Position numbers and translations under genes: made by a program
Part shown: positions 10,689 through 25,638 of the stretch, piece after piece
Numbering within the stretch: the first letter of the stretch is position 1
How the letters are laid out: every line of letters starts with the position of its first letter
From: Calonectria ilicicola
Taxonomy: Eukaryota > Ascomycota > Sordariomycetes > Hypocreales > Nectriaceae
Length of the DNA: 64,000 bases
Reading direction: 5' to 3'
NCBI GenBank assembly: GCA_020809705.1
Contig: CP085827.1
Location: 1,054,001 to 1,118,000 of the forward strand
The notes under the pieces: model-generated
The model's database searches: none
Seen by the model: the letters and a program-made list of their open reading frames with translations, nothing else
Told to the model about the DNA's origin: nothing

Positions 10689-13600
10689 ATGGATCCTACC
10701 GGTTTGTCTATTCTGAATGAGCATGCCCGTAGGCTGCCCGGGCCGGCCCTCTTACACCACCTTGTCAGCCCACCCAGCACAACCACAGCGCTGGATTATA
10801 TGGGAAACGGGAAAAGGGATTCTTTCAATTACAATCAACTTCACGATGCAGCAGATGTCCTGGCCTCGCGAATAACGAGAGCTGCAGGTGACATCCAGGG
10901 GCAACTGGTGATTCCAGTCCTCATCCACCAGTCTCCTCTCCTCTACACCGCCCTCCTGGCTATCCTCAAAGCCGGAGGTGCTTTCTGTCCCCTGAATATT
11001 GATGCGCCCCCTGAGAGAGTAAAATTTATCCTCAAAGATGTGGATGCAAGTGTTGTTGTGGTTTCTCGGGAACTTCGTTCTGGAATTCCCCTGGATGTTA
11101 GCTCCACCGTTATTGTGGTAGAAGATGAGGACTGCATCGCAGGGTCTTCCCCTGAATCATCACTTGAACATCGAAAGCCCATCCCCGAAGATCTGGCATA
11201 TGTCATGTACACATCAGGATCAACGGGCACACCCAAGGGAGTTGGTCTCTCCCATGACGCGGCCACCCAAGCGCTCCTTGCCCATGATAGGCACATTCCA
11301 TCATTTTCCCGTTTCCTGCAGTTTGCAGCTCCCACATTCGACGTTTCTGTCTTTGAAATATTTTTTCCATTATTTCGAGGGTGCACACTCGTAACAGTGC
11401 GCCGGACAGAGATGTTGAATGATCTTCCCGCTGTATTACGGACGATGGAAGTAGATGCTTGCGAGCTGACCCCTACGGTTGCTGGAAGCTTGCTCAGAAA
11501 ACGAGAGAATGCTCCAAACCTAAAGGTCTTATTGACCATTGGCGAGATGCTGAATGCACCGGTTGTGGAGGAATTTGGAGGTGATGAGACCAAATCCAGC
11601 ATACTCTGGGCGATGTACGGCCCAACTGAAGCCACCATTCACTGGTAAGTGGCGTGACCAACACTGCAAAAGCGCTAGTCCTAACTTTGAGTCCAGTACT
11701 CTTCAGACCGCATTTTCGACCGACTCGTCAACAGGGAATATCGGAATTCCCCTGGATACTGTTTCTTGTTTTATTGTTGAAGAAACCGAAGCTGGGGTAG
11801 CAGAGCCTCAATTTAAGGTTTTACCCCAAGGTGAGGTCGGCGAACTTGCAGTTGGTGGGTACCAGCTTGCGGTTGGCTACATCAACCGCCCTGAGCAGAC
11901 CAGTTCTGTCTTCATCGAAACACCATATGGTAGAGTATACCGCACAGGAGACAAGGCCCGACTCCGTCAGGACGGAAAGTTAGAATGTCTTGGTCGTATT
12001 TCAGATGGCCAAGTCAAGCTTCGCGGACAACGCCTCGAGCTTGGCGAGGTGGAACAAGCCGTCCTCAGAACATCTGGATGCCATAGCGCAGTTGCTGCAG
12101 TGCTGGGGTCGATTTTAGTCGTCTTCTGTGCAGTTGATGCAGGTGTTTCCGAGGATGCCATTCTAAAAAAATGCAAAGATTGGCTACCTCAATACATGGT
12201 TCCGGGCGAGATCATTTTGATGGAGGAGTTTCCTCGACTACCAAGCGGCAAGATTGACAGAAAAAGAATGAAGGCGGAATATGAGCAACAAAAGACAGAG
12301 CTTTCGGAAGATCCTGCAGCTTCTGAGCCTGCAGACGAACTCGAAGCAAAGATTGTTGATATTGTGTCCTGTGTGTTGGGTTCCAGAGTCAGCACGTCTA
12401 CTCTACTGGCTGCTTCGGGCCTTGATTCCCTTAGAGCGATCAAGCTGGCCTCTGCGCTCAGAGAATCAGAGTTTAACTTGGATTCTACCAAGATACTGGC
12501 AATGAAGTCAGTTGCTGATATCGTATTGGCCATTCGAAAACAGCCAGTTGCAAGTCTCAGTGCCCTCACAGAAAGCGAAATTAGCTTATACGGGAACCTG
12601 GATAGCATCATGACTGCTAATGGTGCCGTTTTGGAAGAAACGATGAGGGAACTGATTGAAGATGTCATTTTCTGCACTTCTCTACAATTAGCGATGCTGG
12701 CGGAGACATCTCAAAGTTCCGCAGCTTACTGCAATGAGATCGAGTTGGAGGCCTCAGCTGACTTTACGGCGACGCAAATCTCATCATGCCTTGAAGAATT
12801 GGCCCAGAATAACGAGATCCTGCGCACTGGCTTCTTAGCATGGAACGACAGCGTTGTTTCTGTGCTCTTCAAGAACTTGCGGGCTGAGCAAATTAAAATT
12901 GTGGACGAGTTCCACCGCGACTTTGGGATGTCAGACCCTCCAGACTACCTAAACCCACTGCGGATACAGATTCAGCGCGAATCCTCAAATGTGGGCCCTC
13001 GCCTGCTTGTTCACATGCATCATGCAATCTACGATGGTTGGTCAATGGACATTCTCTTGTCTGATTTGTCAATCCTATTATCTGGTGGCTCATTGGCTCG
13101 CCGTCCACCGTTCCGTGACGTTGTCAAGTTCTACAGGAGCATAAAAGACCAAGATGCTGATGATGCAGCAAGAGCATTTTGGACTGAGCATTTGGTCGGA
13201 TGGAACAAAGTCCCATTTCCAAAGCTAAATGGTAGAATCGAAGGAACAGGCGAGATCAACACTCGTCGATCCCAGCTGGGGATATCAAAATCTCAAGTGG
13301 ACCAAGAGATTCAGAATATCGGCTGCAGCACCCAGGTACTCTTTCAAACCTCCCTGGTGCTTCTGTGGAGCAAGATCTTGGGAGTGGAAGACATCGTGAT
13401 TGGCTCTGTCACATCTGGCAGAACAATCCCAGTTGCAGGCGTCGAGAGGATCGTTGGACCTTGCATTGCATCCCTACCGCTACGGATAGACTTGAGCGCA
13501 ATGGCTGCAAATTTGGACATTTTGAACAGCATCCATTCAAGTAACCGCAAAGCGATGCAACACTGTATTCTGTCCTTGTCAGAAATCAAGAAAGTTGCCG

Positions 13601-16600
13601 GCTTACAACCTGGCGAAAGTTTCTATGATGTTCTGTTCGCGTATCAAGAGTCTCTAGATAGCTCGGCGCGAGCGCACAATCTGATCAAGGAAACGAGACA
13701 TCTCGACCGCCTTGAAACCCCAGTGTTATTTGAGGTTGAACCGATAGAAAGTGGATTCGTTTTGCAAGTCACATATCGCCCGGACGTCATTCCCTCGACG
13801 TTTATCGAGACTATTGTGGAGCAATACGAGGCTATGACGCTGCACTTGCTTGGGAATATGGCGAACCCCATCAAAATGACGGCTCGTATTCTCAATGTAT
13901 CTGCATCGACCTATAATGTTTCACAAAAGGTGGACCGGCCAACACTTGATCTAGCTCGAGGATTTGAGGCAGTAGCCGCTGAGAGTCCCTCGCTTGAGGC
14001 ACTTCGTTTCGCGCGACAGCTCTCTGGTGAGCGTCAAATCACAGCCATGTCATACCGGGAGCTTAATGAGGCCGCAAACAAACTTGGATGGTATCTCAAG
14101 AGCCAGAATGTCGGGGTCGGCGAAGTGGTTGCGATTATTATGGATAAATCGCCTACTTTGTACACGTCCATCCTTGCCACAGTGAAGGTGGGGTGTGCAT
14201 ACCTTCCAATTTTGCCTTCAACACCAGTTGCGCGTATCGAAGAGATTCTGAAGCAAGGAGAAGCGAGACATTGTTTGATTGACAGTTCATCGTTTTCTTC
14301 GGTCCCATCCTTTCCTGGAACCGAAATGATCAATGCCGATTCCCCCGCTGTTGACAGTCAGTCGAGTACCAATCTTGATACTCTAGTGGATGTCTCTCGC
14401 CTTGCCTACGTAATATACACCTCTGGAACCACTGGCGTACCAAAGGGAGTGGCCTTGCAACAGGAGAGCATAATGTCCCATCTCTCAATCTTGAATGAGC
14501 TGTACCCAAAGAGTTCAAAGGGACAAGGTCGTCTCCTTCAAGCCTGCTCTCAAGCTTTTGATGTGTCTGTTTTTGAGATCTTCTATACATGGCTGGTGGG
14601 CATGTGCCTCTGCGCAGGTACGAACGATACAATTCTCGAGGATATCGAGTATGCTATTCGAGAGTTGGACGTGACTCATTTGAGTATGACCTCAACCGTC
14701 GCGTCCCTTGTCGATCCTCGAAACGTCCCTGACGTGGAGTTCCTGGTGACAGCTGGCGAACCTTTGGCCAAGTCGGTTCTAGATAAATGGCATAAGCAGC
14801 TATGGCAGGGTTACGGCCCATCTGAGGTGACAAATATCTGTAGTGTCAAAAAGATGACCTCTGGAGATAATGTGGAGCATCTTGGACACACCTTTACCAA
14901 CACATCTGTCGTCGTTCTCCCTCAAGATAGCTTTGAAGTCTTACCCATTGGATGGGTCGGAGAGTTTTGCTTTGGGGGACCGCAAGTTGCTCAGGGCTAT
15001 CTCAACATGCCAAAATTGACATCTGAGAAGTTCATCCAGCACCCCGAGTTTGGCAGGCTTTATCGATCGGGAGACATGGGCCGAATGCTACCTGATGGGT
15101 CACTAGTCATTCTTGGCCGCATGGATAACCAAATCAAGCTTCGAGGCCAGAGAATTGAGATGAGCGAGATAAACAGTGTGGCTGCATCCACCGGCTTGCT
15201 GAGCTCCGCAGTGACGATACTGGCTCGGCGCGACAACACAGCATCCGATCAACTGGTCCTGTTTTATGTTCCAGATAAGGGCCAGACAGATTTCCACGAA
15301 ATGAAGGTAGACTCAGAGACCCATCGCTCTCTCTTTGCCATGTTTCAATCACGGTTACCTGCGTACATGATCCCTTCATATCTTATCCCTGTGTCAACTA
15401 TCCCACTTGTTCATAGTGGTAAAGTGGATCGGCACCGGCTTCAAGCGTGTTTTGAGAGCCTTGCGTCACAATATCTCGAAACTGTATCAGCTTCTTTGCA
15501 AGAATCACATGATGAAGGTGACTGGACCTCAATGGAAACCATTGTCGCTGAGACTATCGCGAGCTCGACCAAGTCAGCAAGAGAGGATGTTGGAAGATGG
15601 ACTCCGCTTACTATGTTGGGAGTCGACTCGATATCCGCTATTCATCTAAGTCGCGAGCTCGGCAGCCGGCTGGGTAGACGGGTGGCTGTTTCTGAGATTC
15701 TCCAACACCCAAACGTCGTACAACTGGCTCGCCATCTCTCAGCAGATACTCCCAGTGAAAGTCAAGACCAACAAGCGGAATTCTTTTCCGCTTCATTTAT
15801 CAAGACGGTGACGGATGCGTTTGCTCAAGAGGGCAAGGCTGTGGAAGATGTATTACCTTGCATGCCTCTGCAAGAAGCAATGCTCTCGCGCGGCCAGAGA
15901 AGCTACTACAACAAAGTGCTCCTACGCCTGCATATTGAGCCAGATACCATAAAGACACACTGGAAGATAATGGTGCAAAGGCATGAGATCTTGCGGACAT
16001 GCTTTGTCACCACATCAGATTCCCAGAGAGCAATCGCTCAGGTCGTTCTCAAGGAGTGGGATATTCCATGGATGCAGCTAGATGTCAATGATCCATCATT
16101 TGATGGCGCGGTTCAGGACCATCTTAAAACTCTTCCGGAGCCAATAGACTCACACAAACCTCCCGTGTCTCTTGCATTACTGCGGTATCGGGGATCGGCA
16201 TTCCTGTCGTTCATCTGTCACCATGCTCTTTATGATGCTGTCGCAATGGAGAGGCTTCTGAAAGAAGTGGAGGCATTGGCTGGAAGGGTCCAACTTCCTT
16301 CGCCTGTGCCCTATCAAAGTTTCTTGCGAGCGGCAGTGAACCTTCCACTAGATGTTGGAGAATTTTGGGCTGAGCACTTCCGTGGCTATCGACCCTTGAG
16401 TTTGTTTGATACCCTTGCCAATGAGATGAACCAGTCAACTCACACTACGTCTCTGGATTTTCCTCTAGTGGAGCTTCAAACACGCATACGAACTCTCGGG
16501 ACATCACTGCTTTCTGTCTGCCAAGCCAGCTGGGCGAACGTACTCTCCGTGGCCCATGACAAGACGGATGTTTGCTTTGGAAACGTCGTGAGTGGGCGTA

Positions 16601-19600
16601 CTTTAGACATGGAAGGTCTTGACAGACTCGTCGCTCCATGCTTCAATACAATCCCAGTCCGAGCAGATTTTTCTAGCAACTGGAGCAATATTGAGCTTGT
16701 CAAACACCTGCAAAAGCGAAACACTGATATGCTGCCGTATCAATTCACACCGCTGCGTCTCATCCAACGCAAGGTGAATAGGACTGGCAGACATCTATTC
16801 GATACGCTCCTCCTGGTCCAGAAACCACTTCAGGACATTGATAGCAAAGTGTGGACACTTGAAGGTGATTCTGGAGACATGGACATTCCTCTGGTCTGTG
16901 AGGTTGTTCCATGCCCGAGCATCAATTCCTTGGTCATCAACATCCATCGTGACATGAGCATCGTAACGGGCGATGTTGCAACTGCCTTTGCTGAGGCGTT
17001 CAAGTTCGTCCTTAAATCGACCCTCACCTCACCACATGCTACTGTAACAGATAAGAGACGCCTACCTACTACCATTAGCCCGGCATTATATACCCTAAAA
17101 CCACGACAGGGGAGATCCGAGGCCCCGGCTTATTCTCAGCATGATGATCGGGAATGGGGCAAGATCGAAGTTCATGTACGTGGAGTTCTTGGGCGTCTTT
17201 CTGGAGCTTCTGAAACCCAGATTCGTCGACACACCACCATCTTCCAGCTCGGCTTGGACAGCATCAACGCTGTTCAGATTGCGTCCATCTTGCGTAAAGA
17301 CGGCTTCAATATCTCTGCGTCAGATGTAATTGAGTGTCCCACCTGCGGCAAGATAGCAGCAAAGCTAGTTGAGAATTCTACTCGGAAGGACTCTGGATCG
17401 CAAAAAGTATACGATTTTGATCAATTTTCACATCAAATCCATGCCGAAGTCCGAGGTAAACTCTCGACTGATGCCCAAATCGAGACAATTCTACCTTGCA
17501 CGCCTGTCCAGTGTGCTATGGTGGCATCGTTTTTGCAATCTGGTGGCGATAACTATCTGAATGCAGTTCGGTTTGAGATCAATCAAGGAATTACGGTTGA
17601 CGATTTGTCAGAAGCGTGGAAGTCCCTGCAATTCAGTCATCCCATGTTGCGAACAGGTTTTGTTCCCATTAACCATGATGATGCCTCATTTGCGATGGTG
17701 AGGTATCAGCCAGGGTCAACACCACTGCCAGTCGAAGCTCAGCTATTGTCCAGTGAACCCGATCTAGAACTCCTACAAAGAAAGAGGGAACTTGCCAAAG
17801 AGATCCAAGACTCACTTCAACTTCCACCTTGGAAAGTGATCTTGGTTGAGCAGCACGGCCAAGTTACTATGAGCTTGGTTATTCACCATGCATTATATGA
17901 TGCGCCATCGCTTCAAGGAATGGTTGATGAATTGTCAAGGTTAGTGCTGAAACAATCGCCGCGAGGATTCCTGGCCATTGAATCGGCTTTATCGACAATC
18001 TTGGACAATTCCCTTGGAAGCAAATCCCAAGAGAAGGAGTTTTGGGAAGCTAAGGCCAGTCAAACAGTTGTGAACAAGTTTCCTGTAATGACACCTCTGC
18101 GTATTGAGAATAGGGTTGTACAGGCAGACGAAATTACGTCTTCTTTGCCCTTCTCAGAACTCCAACGAGCAACCCAGGCTTCAAACATCTCTATTCAGGC
18201 TGCCATCCAGGCAGCTTGGACCAGAGTGCTTGCCTCGTATCTTGGTGAGAGCTCTGTCGTCTTCGGTGTTGCGCTTTCTGGCCGAACCACGGACGAGACT
18301 AAGGATGCGCCGTTCCCTTGTCTCAATACTGTCCCAATCGTTGCTTGTAACAGCGCATCCAACAGTGAACTTTTGGAATACATGATGGAATACAACCAGC
18401 ACCTGCATAAACATCAATTCTCTCCTCTTAGTCAGGTTCAGCGTTGGTTAGGTCACCCAGTCGGCACCATCTTTGACACTCTCATTGCTTACCAAAAGAT
18501 GGACACTGAGGGACAGTTCGCAGCTCCATGGAAAGCCGTCGCGGATGAAGCAATGGTTGAATATCCCGTTTCCATTGAGATAGAACCAGTCGAAAAGGAT
18601 CAATTGCGTCTTTGCATCACCTATTACACTGATGTTCTCCCCCAACCACAAGCTAAGCTGTTGGTTGAGCAATTCGATCTCACGCTTGCACATATTGCTT
18701 CAAACCCGAAGGGACATGAGTATGACATATATAACAAGAAGTCTGAACTCTACTCTATCCTTCCAGCAGTATCGCCAACTCTGAATGCCCCAGTCCAGCT
18801 CCTTCATCAATTTGTCGAAGCTGGGGTCGTTGCCAATCCAGACAAGATTGCACTCGAGTTCGTTTCTGGGTTCAAGGGGGAAGCCCCGATCAGTCAGCAA
18901 TGGACTTACAAAGAATTCAATCAATTGGGAAACAAGGTTGCAAACATGCTCAAGAACACAGCTGCACCTGGTAGTATCATTGCGATTCATTTTGACAAAT
19001 GCCCCGAAGCATACTTTTCCATCTTGGGAATTCTCAAAGCAGGCTGTTCTTTCGTCGCATTGGATCCGACAGCTCCAGTGGCACGAAAACAATTCATTAC
19101 CCAAGATTCCAAGGCGCCTTGTCTTTTGACCACGGATCCCAATTCTCTTGGGTTTGAGGTTGATTACATTGTTCTCGCCATTGACACGGACACCCTTGAA
19201 GCCTTACCTGCACCAGAAACTGAATACAAGCCAGATATTTCTCCTTCAGATACTTGCTATTGTCTGTATACTTCGGGCACTACAGGCACTCCAAAAGGTT
19301 GCGAGATCACGCACGACAATGCTGTAGAGGCGATGATGGCATTCCAGGAGCTCTTCAAGGGCTATTGGGATGCCGATTCACGATGGCTTCAGTTCGCATC
19401 GCTGCATTTTGATGTCTCTGTTCTCGAACAATATTGGAGTTGGTCCGTAGGAATCGCCGTCGTCGCTGCTCCAAAGGACCTGATTTTGGATGACCTTACC
19501 GCCACAATCAACAGACTGGACATTACTCATATCGACTTGACACCTAGTTTGGCTCGCCTGACGCACCCAAACGAGGTGCCTAGCCTTTGTCGCGGAGTGT

Positions 19601-22600
19601 TTATTACTGGCGGTGAGTCGCTCAAGCAGGAGATTCTAGATGTATGGGGTCCTAAAGCGGTCATCTATAACGCCTACGGCCCAACTGAAGCGACAATTGG
19701 TGTCACAATGTTCCAGCGAGTTCCTGTCAATGGGCGACCGAGCAATATTGGACCGCAATTTCCCAATGTTGGCTCATACATATTTCGACAGGGCACTGAG
19801 ATTCCTGTAATTCGTGGCGGAGTCGGTGAATTGTGTGTCTCAGGCAAGCTTGTTGGTAAGGGTTACCTGAACCGACCAGAGCTCACCGAAGAGCGCTTCC
19901 CCACGCCGAAAGAGTTTGGTGACAGAATCTACAGAACTGGAGACCTTGTGAGAGTGCTTTACGATGGCTGCTTTGACTTCCTTGGTCGTGCCGATGACCA
20001 AGTCAAGCTGCGTGGACAGCGTCTCGAGATTGCCGAAATCAACCATGCCATTAGAACTAGAGTTAGTGAAATTCATGACACAGCCACCATTGTGACACGA
20101 CATGGCACCAGCGGCAAAGATGTGCTTGTCTCCTTTATCGTCGGCCAAAAGTTGAAAGAACTACAGCTCAAGGTTCTTCAGGATGACCAAGGACTGGGAA
20201 CCAAGGCCAAAGAAGCCTGCCGTTCAAGACTCCCAGGCTACATGGTGCCAACTTATATTCTAGTTCTACCTTATATTCCGTTGTCATCGAACAATAAAGC
20301 TGAGGTGAAAGAGCTCAAGAAGATATTTTCTGAGCTCTCTCCCGAGGAACTTATGGAGCTTTCTCATGCTTCCACTGTACGTGTTTCCGCCACTGCGGTG
20401 GAAACATTAGGCAAATTGATCCAGGTCATTGCGGAATTCAGCAAAACTAAGCCGCAGGATCTCAACGCTTCGATCAGCATTTTCGATGTTGGTGTCGACT
20501 CAATCACAGCATTGAGACTCTCTGCTCTCTTGAAATCTAGGGGTTTCAAGTCGGCCTCGCCAGCCGTGCTCCTAAAGTATCCGGTCATTGGTGACTTGGC
20601 TAGTTCTCTTGCCAAGACCTCCACCAATCAACAAGACAAACTGGTCCGCGAAGTGAAACAATCTATTCAGTCTTTTGGGCACAGATATCGGGGAGTCGTT
20701 TGTCGCAGCCTTGGTGTCAAGCCTAAAGACATTGAGTACATTGCTCCTTGCTCTCCTCTCCAACAAGGAATTATCTCACGAACCATGACCATGGAGCCCC
20801 GCAATGCTTATTTCAACACTTTCGAACTGGAATTGGAGCAAAATACATCGAAAGACCAGTTGCGTGCCGCTTGGGATGATCTAGTTCGGTCCGAGGCAAT
20901 CCTCCGAACATCTTTTGTCTCTACTACAAATGGCTTCATCCAAGTAGCTTTGCAAAATGGTTCACATCCTTTTGATGAACAAATTTTTGAAAGCCAAGAA
21001 AGCCTCAGGGATTTCCTCAAGGAACAAAAGCAAGCCTGGATCCAACAGAATGCTTCCGTCATTTCTACACCTCTGCGAGTACTATATCTCGTCACACCAG
21101 ATTCCAGGAAGCTTGTCATTCAAATCTTCCACGCCCTGTATGACGGAAATAGTTTTGACATCATGATGGACAAATTAACAGCAAAATACCACAGCAAAGA
21201 GACTCTGTCGGGTCCATCCTTCCTTGAAGCTTTGAGCCGAGGCCCATTGCTCAGGTATGATGACTGCAGGTCATTCTGGGCGCAGCATTTGCAGGATTGG
21301 CGTTTTACTCCTATCCCACAGCTTGGCTCACAACCCGATGGAGAGGCAGTGACGGCTGTACGAGAGATTTCCGCAAAAGCACTTGAACCTGTGCGATCAT
21401 CACAAAATGTCACTCTTCAAGCAGTATCATTGGCGTTATGGACTGCTACATTGCAGAACTTCTTGGCTGGGCCTGCTTCAATTGGTGTCATTGTATCTGG
21501 CCGAGCTATCAATCTACCAGGCGTCGAAAACACAGTCGGACCGCTGTTCAATACCGTTCCCTACCACAGCGGATCACTTCAACAGCAGACCTGGGCATCA
21601 CTTATCCGCCGATGTCATGAATTCAATACGACACTCCTGGACTTTCAGCACGTTCCTCTCAAGAATATCCAAAAATGGTGTTCGGGTGGGAAACCGTTGT
21701 TTGACAACCTCTTTGCATTCCAAATCGAGACTTCTCATGAAGACGAGCCTATACCTTTCAGGGTGATGGATAGCCATGGTAGCGCGGATTATCCTCTAGC
21801 GCTTGAAGTTCTCTCTACACCCAATGGAAATCTTCGCTTTACGCTTGTCAGTCAAGGCCACATTGCCACTCCAGCGATACTCGAAGACTTGCTAAGCCAG
21901 CTTGAGCGAAACGTCAAGATCGTAGAAGAGACATCCGAAAGCGAGATCTCCGTCACATACGAGCTTGCTGCCGTCAACGACCTGCCGACCGAGAAGATCA
22001 CCATGCCAACCGACCAGGTTGAAGACTTTCAATGGACAGATGAAGCCCGCTTCTTGCAACAAGCAATTGCCGTTCTTGCTGATGTTGCATCTGAAGATGT
22101 CTCAGAAGTAGTCACGGTTCTTGAGCTTGGACTTGATAGTATTGATGTCATCAAGCTGTCCGCGAAGCTGAAGAGGCAAAATATTCACATTGCGCCATCG
22201 CAGATAATGCGCTGCCAGACAATTGCCAAAATCATCGAGGAGCTGAAAGATTTGAGCTCTTCTGAATCCAAGCATGACAGTGACAAAACTTCACTTCAAG
22301 ATGTGAAAGACAAATTATGGCACATTTTAGAGCGAGCCGGCGTTGAGATGGATAACATTGAATCGGTTCTCCCACCAACGCCACTCCAAGAGTCTATGGT
22401 TGCAGGGATGATACAGTCAAACTTTGAGTCTTACTTCAACCATGATGTGCTCGAGATTGCTGATTCAATTAACACAAAGACACTCGAGCAAGCGTTCCGC
22501 GAAATTGTTCAGCGATCACCCATTTTGAGAACAGGGTTCTCTGAGATTGAAGCTGGTGACCTCGAGATGGCCTACTGCCAGGTTGTATCGAAGTCAATGG

Positions 22601-25338
22601 ACATCAAGATAAAACACATTGAGTTGACTCATATGGAAGACATGCACAAAATAACTTCCAGGGCAACTAGTATTGCAAGAGGTGAAAATGGAGAGAAGCA
22701 TTTATTCCAGATAAGCTTTGCTTCAGTGGGGCCGCGACGATTCGTTGTCATGTCCATGGCCCACGCCCTTTATGATGGGTGGTCCCTTAGCCTGCTATTT
22801 CAAGATCTCCAGGCTGCTTACGAGGGGTCACAAATAACGAGGACTTCTGCGGATGCATTTCTTTCTCTCATATCGAATGTTGAGGGAGTAGAAGCGAAAG
22901 AATTCTGGAGCCAATACTTGGAAGGGGCAGAAGCTACGATTATCCCCGAGAAACCCCTAGGAAACACCGAAACCAATAGCATTTTGCAGAGGGGCGAGCA
23001 ATCTTCGAGCCTAAGCCTCAACGACATTACATCGTTCTGCAAAAAACAATCTATCAGCCTTCAGACACTCTGTCAAGCGTCCTGGGCCATTACGCTTGCC
23101 CAAAACCTGCGGAATTTGGATGTAACATTTGGAGTCGTCGTCTCTGGCCGTGACTTTGATGGAGCAGAAAATCTTGTTTTCCCTACAATGAATACCATTG
23201 CGCTGCGGTGTGTTTTATCTGGATCGCCATCGGCATTCTTGCGATATCTAGAAGAAAGTATGGGCGACATTAGAGAATTCCAAAACTATCCTCTCCGAAA
23301 GGCACAACAGTCTGCAAACCTGAGAGGGCAAGGATTATTCAATACCTTGTTCATTTTTCAAAGATCGCCCGGAAATGAAATGACTATACCCATGCTCAAG
23401 TCAGTTGATGGGTTGTCGGCAACTGAATATCCCATTTGTGTAGAAGCAGAAGCTCTGACCGACAGCTTAATTTGGAGAGTCGCGTGCCAACCCGGATATT
23501 GCCCCGCTCAAAGTCTACAAGAGCTAATCGACAACCTTGACTCTATTATGAGATTCTTAATGACTTCAGAAGCTTCGGATATCCTCTCTTTCGAAGACAA
23601 GGGGGTGTCTATTTGCAACATGCCACCAATCGAATTGCGAGATACCTTTGAGGACGCCGAGGTTGACGAAGAAGCAACAAACCAAGACCAAGACTGGTAT
23701 CAAATCTCGTCCGAGATACGGGAAACACTCCACCAGGTTTCTGCTGTCCCACTAGAGTCAATTAGACTATCGGATAGCCTCTATAACCTTGGGCTTGACT
23801 CTATTAGTGCTATCAAAGTTTCTTCTCTCCTTCGCAAAAAGGGTATCAACCTGAGGCCCCAGAACCTCATCCGGGCCTCTAACATATCAGAGATGGCTGA
23901 ATTTGCGAGAAAATCCGAAGATAATAAGGCAAAGATTGCTCAAACCCCTGATACTTGGGAACCCCCAAAAGAGGTTGAAATCGACAGGCTTCTTTCTAGC
24001 TTTGGTCTTCTCAAGGACCAAGTTGAGGTGCTCCCTGCACTTCCGATGCAAGTTTACATGCTAAGTGCTTGGGAGAATGCAGAGGGTAGCGTATTTTACC
24101 CCGAGTTTCCATGCTCAGTTGAGGGCGTGGCGAGCTTAGAAGAACTCCAGGACGCGTGGGACAAACTTGTTGCAGAAACCCCCCTTCTGCGAACATGCTT
24201 TGTCGCCACTCAGTCAAATGAGATTCCATTTTTGCAGGTGATCCTCAAGGACTACCGTATTTCCTTGAACCCGATTCAGGGTGGTGATACAGTAGATACA
24301 TTGCTTGAGCCTTTGGTGCGACCACGTGCCACGAGGAAGACCGACAATTCTTGGGCATTCTACTTGAAGATTCACCATGCACTTTACGATGGAGTCAGTC
24401 TTCCAGCTTTGCTCCATCGGCTCTCGGATCTCCTAGGTAGTTCCGCCTTGACAATGGATTCTGGAATGGCCCAATGGACACAATTTACAATTGCACAGGC
24501 CTCCCAGGAGGCCCGTGAAGCAAGACGGGCCTTCTGGACAAGCTACTTGCAGGGTTATACGGAGCCGGGTCTCCAACAGGTGTCCTCGGTTGAGTTCTCA
24601 GTTGATATCAAGGAGAGAGTCTCAAAAATCGAAAAGTCTGCTGTCCCAGATCTATCTGGCATACAAAAGGTTGCTGCCCAGGCTGGTACTTCTATCCAAG
24701 CCCTTTTCCTGGCAGCATATGCCAAGATTCTCGCCGGAGAAGAAAGTGCAGCCGATGTAGTGTTTGGAATCTATCTCGCTAATCGGGCTGCGGAGCATGG
24801 TCTTCCGCCAACCTACCCAACACTCAACCTGGTTCCATTGAGGGTAAAGATCACCAAGGCCCAGCCACTCGTCGATGTTGCGGTCGCCATTCAGCACGAC
24901 ATTCACGCCATATCCGTAGAGGGTCGCGCAGATGTCGGTCTCTGGGAAATTAGCAACTGGACCGGCATGCAAATGAACTCATTTGTCAACTTTCTTACGC
25001 TCCCGCACGAGTCTGAAGAGGGTAGCGGTGAGCTGCTCAAGTTGATGGATGGTGGGGCAGAGGATGCTAGGAGCGATGACCCAGCACTTCTCACCTCATA
25101 TAAACAACAACAAAAGAATCTTGTCAAAGATGACATTCCTGTAAGTTGACCTTCACTGTAATATACTCCGCGAGAAACTAACAATAATTTTTAATAGATG
25201 TCAGTGGATATTGAGGCTTCAGTTCATGAAAGTGGGCTTGATATTGGTGTTTTTGGGTCAGGTCAGCAGGTGTCAAATGAAGAAGCCGCGGAACTTATCT
25301 CGGAGCTGATTTTGCATCTTGGGATGATTGGGAAATAA
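10689..25338 (+). CDS. sidC: Ferrichrome-type siderophore nonribosomal peptide synthetase (SidC)
   Basis: Giant NRPS of about 4,846 aa. Exons are 10689-11644, 11697-25140 and 25198-25338; introns are 52 nt (GTAAGT...CCAG) and 57 nt (GTAAGT, CTAAC branch, ATAG). Domain order is A1-T1-C1-A2-T2-C2-T3-C3-A3-T4-C4-T5-C5-T6-C6. Adenylation cores are YTSGSTGTPKG at about residue 173, YTSGTTGVPKG at about 1226 and YTSGTTGTPKG at about 2843. Phosphopantetheine serines fall at about 563 (GLDSL), 1630 (GVDSI), 2174 (GLDSI), 3254 (GVDSI), 3800 and 4354. Condensation HHxxxD motifs lie at about 760, 1827, 2382, 3464, 4008 and 4545; C4 reads FHALYDG and C5 AHALYDG, so the first His is lost while the catalytic second His stays. 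The repeated T-C units and terminal C domain are typical of iterative synthetases making cyclic ferrichrome or ferricrocin from three acyl-hydroxyornithines and three small amino acids. The ATG at 10689 is in good context (AAACATGG), with an AG-ending pyrimidine tract just upstream that could close a leader intron. The exact product is not predictable here. Confidence 0.95.
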
Positions 25339-25638
25339 TTAGAGGGCAAATACAGTCGGGGGCGTTTGGAGGATTTCTTTTTTGTTTTTAAGAGGGATCT
25401 TGTTTTTTCTTCTTTTTTCTTTTTACTTTGAGGCCGGGTTTTATTCAAAACGTTTATTGGTTTTCGATGCAATGCAAAAAAAGTTCAGACCACCTTTAGG
25501 CCAGAAACAAGACAGTTCCTGGCATTTTTACGCCCAATGAATGCAAAATTGCTAACGCTTAATACATGCAAGTACCCCTAAAAAGACATTGAATGCAAAT
25601 GAATAAATCATGATGAAAATTCTTCAAATCAACCACGT
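25339..25638. other. Tail-to-tail spacer, sidC / DUF1479 gene
   Basis: Convergent 3' ends share 300 bp. The plus strand is T-rich just after the sidC stop (runs of T at about 25376-25425), and an A/T-rich part with AATAAATC near 25600 precedes the opposite gene's stop. It probably carries both 3' UTRs and poly(A) signals. No gene is seen. Confidence 0.6.
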
